Below are positions 11,069 to 21,600 of a stretch of DNA of 64,000 nt, piece after piece. The notes beneath the pieces are model-generated. The model ran no database searches, was not told where the DNA came from, and saw nothing but the letters and a program-made list of their open reading frames with translations. The first letter of the stretch is position 1. Every line of letters begins with the position of its first letter. The translations under genes and the position numbers were made by a program. Source of the DNA: Henricia sp. BOLD:AAB3569 (taxonomy: Eukaryota > Echinodermata > Asteroidea > Spinulosida > Echinasteridae); NCBI GenBank assembly GCA_037783545.1, contig JBBELK010000964.1, positions 367,417-431,416 on the forward strand. The letters run 5' to 3'.

Positions 11069-11113
11069 ACTGCCCGGTGAGTCAGATGTCTTGGGTTCAA
11101 ATCCTGATAAGGC
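11069..11113 (+). other. 3' half of the split tRNA-like sequence
   Basis: Contains an anticodon-arm part, T-arm with B-box TTGGGTTCAAATCCTGA, and acceptor strand TAAGGCC, which pairs with GCCTTA at 6591-6596. Together with 6590-6615 it makes a tRNA-like cloverleaf with a degenerate anticodon arm. Confidence 0.6.
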
Positions 11114-11448
11114 CCTTACAATTTTTCTCTCATCCCAAGTTTGGTTGTTTCATTTCAATGGCGATCAGGCACCATACCCAATATTGTGTCTATAACAGCA
11201 CAGTTCAAGCATATATAGACTGTCTACAAACATTTCAAGATGAAATGGCCAATTTACCATGACTAAATATACTTTTATATAGATCCGTTTATGTGACGTT
11301 GTAACTTCCACCATGTTGAAGATGTAGGTCGCGCTTGCATTCGTCGCATTACGTGAGATGTTTCATTAGATACTGCTGTAGATGTATTCTGCAGCTGATT
11401 TAACAAAACCTTGCACAATTGCACAAGTCTGCAAAAGCTTCATTTAAA
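11114..11448. other. Unassigned intergenic DNA
   Basis: Possibly the body of a tRNA-derived SINE whose head is at 11069. No second copy is seen in the window. Confidence 0.35.
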
Positions 11449-12008
11449 TATACTCTCCAACAAAATAAACTGTGCATAATAAAAATTGCTGTATTTTTTC
11501 AGCCATGGCAGATAACTCGCTGGAATAAACTGTTAATGAAAGTCCATGAAATCTTTCAAATGGTTAACCGAACTTGAAATGTACAAAATGTGTTCTTCGT
11601 GTTCTCAGAGGTTGCTGAAAACTGACTTGCCAATATTGAATTCACAAAGTCAGTATCGAGTGTGTCCCCCTTGTGCATTAATCACTGCTGTGCATCTTCG
11701 TCTCATGGAGCCAATGACACGCGCATGAAAGAGAATATTGACTTTTGGGTAGTCCTTTTATACGGCTTGCTAACGAGACCTGAACTTTATGGAATTCTGT
11801 TTATTACATAACAACCTGTAGGACCCCTATTGTGAAATCAACACCCAGGCATGCCCAAGTCCTGCACTGTGCCATGAGCAGGTTGAGTGCATAACCTTTT
11901 TCTAACAATGTCAGAGAATATTGTCTGTGAATTTGGTGTTTATTTTCCACCTTCTTGAAAAAATACAGCAAATTTTATCATGCACAGTTTCTTTTGTTGG
12001 AGAGTATA
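11449..12008. mobile_element. Inverted-repeat DNA transposon, 560 bp
   Basis: Ends TATACTCTCCAACAAAA and TTTTGTTGGAGAGTATA pair over about 60 bp, with AAACTGTGCAT further in. No intact frame. Confidence 0.8.
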
Positions 12009-12304
12009 TAATAATAATAGATACCTTTTGTCACTAAAATGCTTGAAACAGATTTTGTTTTGTCTGAAATTTAAAACCGTGGGCCCTAAATCTGGCAGAA
12101 GTCATGACGTCACCTTATAAACATGTACAGTACATAGATTGAAGCGCCAAATATCCTTTGAAATTATTGCACAAGGTATGCTGTTATTTTGAAGAAAATA
12201 AACCTTTATGTACATGTATCTACTTTTTGATTAAATAAAGCCCGTTTAGAATTGATGGATAGCACAAAATAGGTTTTTTAATGAAAAAAAAAAGAAAAGT
12301 TAAA

Positions 12305-12643
12305 AAAAGCATGACCAGATCACACTTCTGATGAGCCCCCCATTTTTCCATGGGCGTTGAGATTTTGTGTCATATTTTTCTCATTACCATGCACTCTGAA
12401 ATTTCGTTCCCTCTCTCTGTATATTTCCAGGGATATTGTCAAAAATCCACCAATGTTTTGTAAACTAATTTATCCAGTTACATAAAGCAATGCAGCGATA
12501 CGCCAACCTTTTTGTCTCAAAATCCAAACTGTAGATTACAAATTTCCTGTTTTCTTCCTGTGGATAGTATTTTGGGGAGGTATTTTATATGATTGTTAAT
12601 TTAGAACGAAATCTATTTTTTGAAAAAATCTGGCCACCCTCCT
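12305..12643 (+). mobile_element. TTAA MITE family D, copy 2
   Basis: Shares CCATGGGCGTTGAGATTTTG and GAGGTATTTTATATGATTGT with the other D copies. The right end CCT abuts the TTAA at 12644-12647, which is also the left flank of family E copy 1. Confidence 0.75.
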
Positions 12644-13113
12644 TTAAAGGCCCAGTGTATCATTTGCAATGACCCCAAAAAGTAATCACCGAGTTTACAG
12701 GGGAAAAGTTCTGAAAGTTAAGATTGAATTAATAGCAACTACCCAATGAAAGGTTTCCGCTCAAAATGATATAATTCGATTTACTTATTTTTGGTTCGCA
12801 TCTACGCGGTCCAAAATGCATGTGTGCATGTTCCAACGCGATGCATTTTTATGGATCGCGCGCACACGCAGTATATGATGTGCGCCACAGAGTGCATGAC
12901 GCAAGCCACATAGTACCTGATCAACTGAGAACGAATATTTGAAACACTCCGCCAAGACCAGGAAAACGCATATGGATTTTCATGTTTTTTTTAAACGTGG
13001 TACACTTGACAAAGCTGAAATTTCTTCGGATGAGTTTGTTGATGTCTTTCTTTTGATTTATAATGGTTTTATTCACAGAATCGCTCAAAAACAGATCATC
13101 TACAGGGCCTTTA
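12644..13113 (+). mobile_element. TTAA MITE family E, copy 1
   Basis: TTAAAGGCCCAGT to GGGCCTTTAA. Internally shortened relative to copies 2-5, lacking the ATTATTTAGATCG block. Open frames inside are not coding (see rejected items). Confidence 0.8.
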
Positions 13114-13607
13114 ACAATCAAATGATTGTGCCGTGTCATAGTTACGGAAGAACCTTCTTAAAGTACTCCAAAATAATGATAAATTAACCACACAGTAACA
13201 GTTTTGTATTTTAAAATTGCTGAATAAATTAGTCGGTTCGCTTTGTCTTTATATGCTAAGCTATTTACAGAGCTAATATTTCTTCTTCTGTTTACAACAG
13301 CGAATTTTTCCATGAATAATATTTACCAATACTTAAACGCTAAACTTGACTACGTACAAGGATTTTTTTATTATAACAATGGTAAAATATTTGCATCAGG
13401 CTTAAGGGCATGGAGAGAGAGAAGGGGAATATTTTCCCAAAAAAATTGACAATATTTTTGGTAAAGTATAAATGTAATTTTTTACATCATAACTACCACA
13501 TGCATGTGTGCCGTCACCGACTTGTAAATTGTCAAACTGGCTAAATTCTCCATTTTGGCTTGTAAAACGGCCTGTATTGAAAGGCAATTATATTATATTT
13601 GTTGGTG
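13114..13607. other. Unassigned intergenic DNA
   Basis: AT-rich, with no gene or repeat recognised. Confidence 0.4.
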
Positions 13608-14154
13608 AATAGACCGATCTAGTAAGTTTCGCCCATTTAGCAATTGCCTAGCAACATGCCACACATGTGAGGCACGTGGCCGTGCCGTTTGTTAACGTCC
13701 GCGCCCTGGGCGCTGACCAGAAACACGCACACGTATTGAAACACGCACACCGAAACGACACGCTCGAAAGCAAAATGTGTACTTAAGTTACACATAGCGC
13801 GCACGATCGAACAAAAACAACTCGACACACATCTAGAACGCAGTGAATGCACAACATAGCAAAACAACAAGCTAATTTTTGGGAGTTTTACCGATTTACA
13901 CAAAAACACATTTATGAAGGGATTTAAAGTATGTTTGGAAAGTCTTATACAATCCGTTTTAAACCGGCTAGGGTCCTCTGCGCTGATAAAAATGATGTTT
14001 ATGGTGTTTTTGCGTCACTCGTGTTGCATTTCGCCGTAGCTCTGTGCACAAAATTTTGAGGTAACCAAAATGGAGATCCACTTTTTGGCTACCTCATCTT
14101 GAGGCTGTGATTGGTCAATTCCAAAATGGGCGGAGCTTGCTGGATCGGTCTATT
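13608..14154. mobile_element. MITE family B, copy 1
   Basis: Ends AATAGACCGATC and GATCGGTCTATT. The interior matches 29314-29871 (CACACTTTGC-poor, CACGCACAC-rich, TTTTAAACCGGCTAGGGTCC). Confidence 0.8.
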
Positions 14155-14412
14155 GTCCCAGGCTCATTTTATTTCTTGTTTGTAAAAACTAAGGAGCTGC
14201 CTGAAAATATCTCCCTCTAAAATGGCATGCAATAGTTGTTAAAAATTGGACATTGGATATACAGAATGTACATGTATGTACTAGAATGGTTTGCCACAGT
14301 GCTTTGCCTGTGCACCGAGAAGAAATATAAGGTAACAGTAATCCAGTCACAAACACTTGGGATAAACACTGAAAAAGGAACACATTTCAGTTGATGTGAA
14401 CTGCTCAAGACG

Positions 14413-15175
14413 TGAATGAGGACTTGCGAGTATGTGTGGGGACGTTCGGGGACTTGTGGGGACGTTCGGGGACTTGTGGGGACTTTCAGGGACTTGTGGA
14501 GACTTTCAGGGACTTGTGGAGACTTTCAGGGACTTGTGGGGACTTGCAGGGACTTGCGGGGACGTGCGGGGACGTGCGGGGACGTGCGGGGACGTGCGGG
14601 GACATGCGGGGACCTGCGGGGACCTGCGGGGACCTGCGGGGACCTGCGGGGACCTGCGGGGACCTGCGGGGACCTGCGGGGACTTGCGGGGACCTGCGGG
14701 GACCTGCAAGGACTTGCGGGGACGTGCAAGGACTCGCGGGGACGTGAAAGGACTCGCGGGGACGTGAAAGGACTCGCGGGGACGTGAAAGGACTCGCGGG
14801 GACGTAAAAGGACTTGCGGGGAAGTGCGACGTGCGTGGACATGCAGGGACGTGCGTGGACATGCGGGGATGTGCAAGGACTTGCGGGGACCTGCAAGGAC
14901 TTGCGGGGACGTGTGAGGGTATTGCAGGGACATGTGAGGACTTGCGGAGACGTACAGGGACTTGCAAGGAGTTGCGGGGACATGAAAGGGTTTGCAAGGA
15001 CGTGTGAAAACTTGCGAGGACATGCAAGGATATTGCGGGGACATATGAGGGCTTGCTGGGACGTGCGAGGACTCGCAGGGACCTGTGGGGACGTGCAAGA
15101 AATTGTGAGGACCTGGGAAGGTTTGTTAGAACTCACAAGAACGTCTGAGGACTTGCAGGTACTTGTGAGGAATAG
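14413..15175. repeat. GGGGAC decamer minisatellite
   Basis: About 75 tandem 10-bp units of the form GGGGACNTGC, homogeneous at 14540-14700 (GGGGACCTGC) and increasingly degenerate towards 15175. Because 10 is not a multiple of 3, long frames run through most of it on both strands and encode GDLRGPAGTC-like decapeptides. These are a by-product of the composition, not genes. Regular runs of four G give quadruplex potential on the plus strand. Confidence 0.95.
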
Positions 15176-15345
15176 AGTAATAAAGTGAAAACGTCACCCT
15201 TTGTGTGTTGCCAAGGTTACTGGATCTACACTAAAACCAGTGAACTGTTTCCCTGCACTTTAGCAATGGGTGTTTAGGATTACCAGTGAATGTTGAGACC
15301 CAGTTACATTGCAAATGACGTCACACTTTAGAAGTCTACTTTTAA
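15176..15345. mobile_element. Degenerate short MITE (same type as 36338-36508)
   Basis: AAAACGTCACCCTTTGTGTG near one end and GACGTCACACTTTAGAAGTC near the other resemble the 36338-36508 element. Confidence 0.4.
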
Positions 15346-15454
15346 GAAAAATTAGCTTGTCCCTTATGAAAAACTAATCTTTTTTTCTTCCGAGTGTTAA
15401 ATCTTTAAAAACATGCTGGGGGGGAAAAATGTCATCAGATTTCTAGAAAATCAT

Positions 15455-15460
15455 TTTATT
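15455..15460 (-). terminator. Poly(A) signal of the rabaptin gene
   Basis: AATAAA on the minus strand, about 30 nt after the stop codon at 15490-15492. It would give a very short 3' UTR. Confidence 0.55.
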
Positions 15461-15489
15461 TAACTAAACCTAGTCCTACCCATTGAGTG

Positions 15490-15651
15490 CTATGACTCGG
15501 GCACTTCTTTGCTGAAATACGGTGCTGATTCGTTAACTAGCAGAGTGTGACAGATATTGCATACGGGCTTCTTGCGTTTGCGCGGTCCGCTCTCCACCGA
15601 TTGGCTGAGACACTCGGGGCAGAAAACCTTGCCGCAGTGCATACAGTGATG
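15490..15651 (-). CDS. RABEP1: Rabaptin exon 22 (last): second half of FYVE finger and stop
   Basis: Residues about 973-1025. Reads HHCMHCGKVFCPECLSQS, a basic loop, PVCNICHTLL, then a 15-residue tail and TAG. It supplies six of the eight zinc-ligand cysteines. The acceptor is TTACAG|CATCAC. The FYVE motif R(R/K)HHCR is KKHHCM across the junction, and RVC is PVC. Confidence 0.93.
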   Translation of the reverse strand, partial: HHCMHCGKVFCPECLSQSVESGPRKRKKPVCNICHTLLVNESAPYFSKEVPES

Positions 15652-18600
15652 CTGTAACGAAGAACAAAAGTTGCAGTTTTAGTAAGGGTAGTTTTTATGT
15701 ACCGCATTTCGTTTGTCTTGTCAATTAGCTTTTGAGAAAGATTCCGTTTGGGTCGGAACGTTGAAACAACCCACGGCAAATTGCCATCGGAACCATTTTC
15801 TTTTGCCGTGTTCCCCTTAAAAAGTTTTAACACAAATTTTTCATTTTACTAAGAGAAAATTGCCGTGCCCTTTTGAAAATAAATTTTGAGGCCCGATTCG
15901 ATCATCATTATAAACTCCTCAAAAAAAGTTTGGAAAGTCAAGTTTGACTGACGATTTCTCTCTTGTTACTAAATCATTTTCCTTGAATTCGGTATCATTG
16001 GAAAGCCCCGTTATTCCTCTTTACAGTGATGTGTCATTTGTTATGATTAAGCAATTGGGGGATGTGCAGTATAGCGGAATACAGGGTCGGGTGTAAAGTG
16101 AAATGTCACAAAATGCATTGCTATTGTCAAAAAGTGCATTGACACATTCCCATCCTCCAAGCAAAAGGGGAATGCACTGCATGACAATAGCAGTGAATTT
16201 TGTGACATCTCACTTTCCACCCACCCGCTATACTGCACATCCCCCAATTGATTAATCATAACAAATGACACATCACTGTAAAGAGGAATAACAGGGCTTT
16301 CCAATGATACCAAATTCAAGGGAAATGATTTAGTAACAAGAGAGAAATCGTCAGTCAAACTTGACTTTCCGAACCTTTTTTGAGGAGTTTACATGTGAAT
16401 GCATGCTTCATTAACTAATGATGATTAACTTATCTTCGTCGAACGAAGCGATTTCTCTGGTGAGAACGGGGTGTATTATACCAACCTTTTTCTTCCTAGA
16501 GCTAAAGGCCCCTTTGCACCCCCGGCACTGCTCGATATCATCATCATGTTCCCAACGAACCTCGTTATCCTTCTGCCGAATATTTTCTAGTTGAACCTAT
16601 CAGATACATGATGGATAATCGAGAAAAGAAAAAAAACTCATTCCCAAATTACCAGCTAAAATCTCATTTCAGCTGTATTGCTTTTGACTGGTGGTCAAAT
16701 TTTTGCTCAGCATAAAAATTGGCCAAGCAGTATTTGTTTTCCTGAAAATTGTTTTTTTCCCCCACAAAACGTAGATGAGGCACTGAGCCGACTTACACAC
16801 AGGTTGGTTCTCAATCACACACAGAAATAACAAGAACCCTGAATGCTATAAATGGGCGACATTACGTGAAACCTTTCCCCAGAGACCACTGAAATTTCGG
16901 CAAGAATCACTCAAATTGACACCAAATTTCTCTACCCAAAGCTTCCAAAAATGGTTCCAGACCTAATAAAAATGGTTCTAGATCTAATAAAAATGGTTTT
17001 TGACCTCCAAAATATTAGGGCGGCACCAAATTGTCGCCCTAATAGAGCGTGTCGCCCTAACATAGCTTTTCGCCCCAATAGGTAAAACATAGTTTTAATG
17101 TCGTTTGTAACAACATATTCATATTTTTTTCCCAGAAAATGAATTTTATTTTAACCTAAAAATCATATAAAATACATCCCCAAAATACTATCCATGGGAA
17201 GAAAACATGAAATTTAGAATTTCCAAATTGGATGGGGAAGCAAAAAGGGTGGTGTAATTACTGCACTGCTTTATGGAATTAGTTTACAAAATATTGGTTG
17301 TTTTTTTTTACGATATCCCAGAAAATATACAGAAAGAGAAAGTAAAATTCCAGAATGGTAATTAGAAAAATATGACAAAATCAAAATCTCAACACCCATG
17401 GGGAAAAAATGCGGGGTCAAAAATGTGATCTTGACATCTCCTTTAAAGATAGTATACATGATTGGTAAACTGTTACAAATAGTTTTATCCCCCTGTGTGA
17501 TTGAAGATATGCATGATTAAAACCAACCTGAGAAAAACCAGCTCCGTACTTAGTCTAACTTTTGAGAAAACATTCAAAAAAGGGTTTGCAGTCATTTCGC
17601 CTCAAAACCACTTCGCCCTGAACCATTTCGCCCTGAACCACGGCCTGTGCACGAAGTGGTTTTGGGGCGAAGTAGCATTTGGGCGATGTAGTGTTTGGAC
17701 GAAGTAATTTGGGGTGAAATAGCAATCGGGCGAAGTGGTTTTGGGGCGAATTGAATTTTCGTCTCATGAGACGAAAACTAATTGTTTTACTCATTTCTCA
17801 AAGACTATAGCACTTCAGACAAAACCATTTCAGGGGAAGTTTTCTATGGTCATCATGTTTATTTTGTGTAAGTTAGGCGTAAATCTGTGAACATTTCTGA
17901 TTTTCGAGATTACCAATGATGTATACTGCCTTTAAGCAAGCACTAACCTGTAATGACTGTGACAATCGGACAAAGTCTCTCTGCACAGCTTCGCTGTTAT
18001 CGCACTCCGATTGTAATGACTGTAATTTGTTTCGGTTCTCTCTAGCCTCCGTCTCAAGCTTAGCCTGGTTAATAAGCAAGTAGTAAATAATAGTGCAGAT
18101 GAAACCTCTTATCACATAAAAAATACAGACTTGCGGCTCGGGCCATGATCAGCATCCAGGGGCGGTATTCAATTCAGTACTTAAGCCAAATATTTAAGAA
18201 TTTTACTTAGTTTTTGGCTAAAGTAAAATACTTAGCCAAAATCGGTATTCAATTCGCAAGTGGCTAAGTTGTTTACTTTAGAAAAATACTTAGGACATTT
18301 GGTATTCAAATGGTTCTTTTTGGGAAAGTATTTTACTTAAATCTGAGAAGGCAGGAAAGCACACTTAAGCAATTTTTTACATACATCACACGCATACTGC
18401 AACCGGTTTAGACCGGTTTTGTTTTGGTGCGCGTGTTGTGCGTTTTGCGTGAGAAAAACGCTTATGAGAAGGCGCGGTTCATAGCGCGTCCCACGCTGTA
18501 GTCGATTGGCTGTTTAGGGAGTTCTGCGCTCTGCATTCATTTGTAACGTCACAATTTATCTAAGTGTTTGACTTACTAAAGTAAAGTTCTTAGAAGGCTT

Positions 18601-21600
18601 TGAATACGAGATAGGTCATTTTCTTAGTCAAGCCAAATACTAAGTAAAGTTTTTACTTAATTTAAGTATCGATTTGAATACCGCCCCAGGCCCCTAGCCA
18701 GTTTTAATCATATGTTTAAGACCAATCAAACCCACTTTTATTCCCAAATTACATTGTGGGCAACATTTCAATAAATCATTCAATAGATTTTTTTAAATGT
18801 CACATTTGTATTTAGAAACTTTCTAAATAAAAGGTCTGTTTGATCCACAAGGTAATCGTTTTCTGAAGATCAACCAGGGGCGGTATTCACAAAACTCAAT
18901 CTAAGCGGGGTACTTAAGTCTGTCTTAAATCTAAGCACCCCGCTAAGATAAGTGGGTCACTCAACTTCGTATTCACAAAAGATTTAAACGCCCTGCTTAC
19001 CTTAGTGGTGTACTTAATCAATCAGTGCACGCTTAACTCTGTCACGTCATAATGTCTCTGCAATCAAAGCAGCGCAGACCACGCCCGGACGTTTCAAAAA
19101 CATTTGATTACTATACGCGCGTGCATCATACGCGCACACTACACGCGTGTCGTGCACATATGCGTGCACGTACCACAAGTAGACGACGTACGTTGTGCTA
19201 TGCGGTAGTCAATGGTCAGTGGCGAACAAAGACGGAAAACGAAGGCTTTTTAAGGTCAGTAAGAATAGAAATTGAAATCTCCCAATGTCTAAATTGTTTA
19301 GGCGTTCTCTAATCAATCATATAGCCGTTTTTCGATAACACACTGGGCAGAAAAACAATGCAATTGATGACAGTTGACCCAGCGTTAAATGCACTTAAGA
19401 CAGGTCAGACCATACTTAAATTTAAGTCTTAAAAATAAGCGGGCCACTAAAAGAAAACGCGCTGTGAATACCACTTAACATTATGATTTGACTTAAGTCT
19501 AGAATTTAAGCGGGGCGCTTAAATTTCACGACTTAAGTCGTTTTGTGAATACCGCCCCTGGAGTTTAACAATGCAAGGGAGACACTGTATCTCGTTTTCA
19601 TGGAGTGTCTATCAGTGTTCTCGACTGCTAAGAATCTTGTCCGGGCGCGCTGAGCAGCACCCTCACGTGGTGAATCAGTGTTCACCGCGTGAGGGCGTTG
19701 TTCAGAACGAATGCATGGAACTGTCATGGCTGTTATCGGTCGCTGATGCGATAGATATGCATGGTAAGTGAACGATAATGACACCAATGGCTAGCGAATC
19801 ATGTTTGGTGACTTTACACCTAATTTTGAAATGACTTGGCTGTACTTTGAAAATTGATTATTTTTGTCCGGGCGGCCGAGTTTTTTGTCCGGGCGGCAAA
19901 TTGTTGTCCGGGCGCTAATGGCACCTCTGATGATTTTGTCCGGGAGGCACACCCAGACAAAACCGGTAGTGGAGAATGCTGACCATGTATGCTAACCATG
20001 TACATTGACCCTGTACAGGCGTAGACATTGACAGAGACCACCGAGGCCAATGGTCTCATGCCCTGCTGATGAGTTGGCCTCGATGCCCCTTCAAGATACA
20101 CAATTGGACAGCATGCCCTATTTAATGCATAGTTCCGACCTGTCAATCAACCGAACCCGCCGACCAATCACAACAGAGCTAGCAGATATCACCCACATAG
20201 GCCAAAGTGCACTGTACGCTCACAACATCACGCGATGTTCTGCCCCATACAATTTGTACAGTGTTGTATGCGATGATCCGGGTGAATTTTTGGTTTCAAG
20301 GCCGGTCGTTTCGTTGTTCAAAGGTACGAAAGCACGTATTTCATGATATGACATCCCTGTATTACTGGCCCTTTACTGTTTTAGGATAACTGTCGACCCT
20401 GAAACATGAATACCTTTGAGTTTTCTCCAATGAATCTGTGCTTTCCGTTTAAAGTCCCATTGCTTTGTGCGTTGTGTCGCCATTTTGACGATAGCGTGTG
20501 AGCCATAGCAACAATATCCAAGGGGGCGGGGTTAACTGGGCAAAATCGGAACTATGCATTGGAACAAGGTTGGCTTCAGTGCCCTTTGAAATTCAAAGAA
20601 ACCTGCCCCTTATTTTTGTAAAAGCCTTGCCAAATGAGGTGGTTATACAGTTACATCTCTCAGCCTCCTTGATCTTGTGGTAAAAAACAACAATCTTTTT
20701 TTTTTCTTGACGAGTATATTTTTTCAACAAACTAAAATTTTTAAATTACCCTGGTATTTTCCATTAACCATCTCGAGTTATAAAACTTCTATGACGTTGT
20801 GAATACCTTGACTTGTTGTAGTTCTTCCACCTGAGTCTGCAAAGCAGCGATGACCTCCCGTGATTTGGACTCAATGTTTTTCTTGGTCTCCTGGAGTTCC
20901 AATAAAGTCTTCTGAGTTTCCTCCAAAAGCTTTTTCTTCTCCTCGTAATCGTCCATCCGGCTCCGAAGAAGCACTGTGCAAAAAAATAATGAAAATTCAA
21001 ATTCAAATTCATGCCCGGTAACAGACTGCTCAGCATTAACTATCGGTTATTTTACTCGACTACAGCAGGGCAGATTGGACGAAAATTTGCCTAATCTGTG
21101 CCGCCCCGATTCTGTTTCAAACAATGCATAGATGGTGAACTTCAAGGATTATTTCGCATTTCTCTCCTAAAAAACTACCTTGATTACCTTTGTGTAATGA
21201 AAATCAAACGGTCTTGCTTCGTGATTAGACGGCATAAGTTTGTCATAATTTTCCTTCAACCCGTGCATGTAGCTACTGTCACTACTGTCATCTGCTGCGT
21301 ACGCAGCAGATGACATGGAAGATCTGCAGTAGTTTATAGGCCTACTCAATCGTTGTGGTTCAAAACATGCTCTTCATTCGATCTTCAGTACATAAGATGT
21401 GAATGCACACTTCATTAACTAATTATTCTTCTTGAGATGAAGTGATTTCCGTAATTACAGTGAATGAAGTCTGTGTCCCCAATGGATTTAATATTTTAAG
21501 TCCAACGCACAACCACAGAACACCACTTCACTCACCGAGTTCTTCCTTATAATCTTCCATTTCCATTTGATACGTTTCTTCTAGCGACATCTTAGTGTGT

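Noticed and set aside
14413..15175. Possible CRISPR array
   Set aside because: Units are contiguous 10-mers without unique spacers, in a eukaryotic intergenic region.
14412..15188. Seven long open frames (111-216 codons) on both strands
   Set aside because: They are the same 10-bp tandem repeat read in different frames, giving GDLRGPAGTC-like or ASPRTSPQVP-like decamers. No start context, splice site or domain.
19052..19312. Arg-rich open frame of 86 codons
   Set aside because: Lies entirely inside a family N transposable element, with no known domain.
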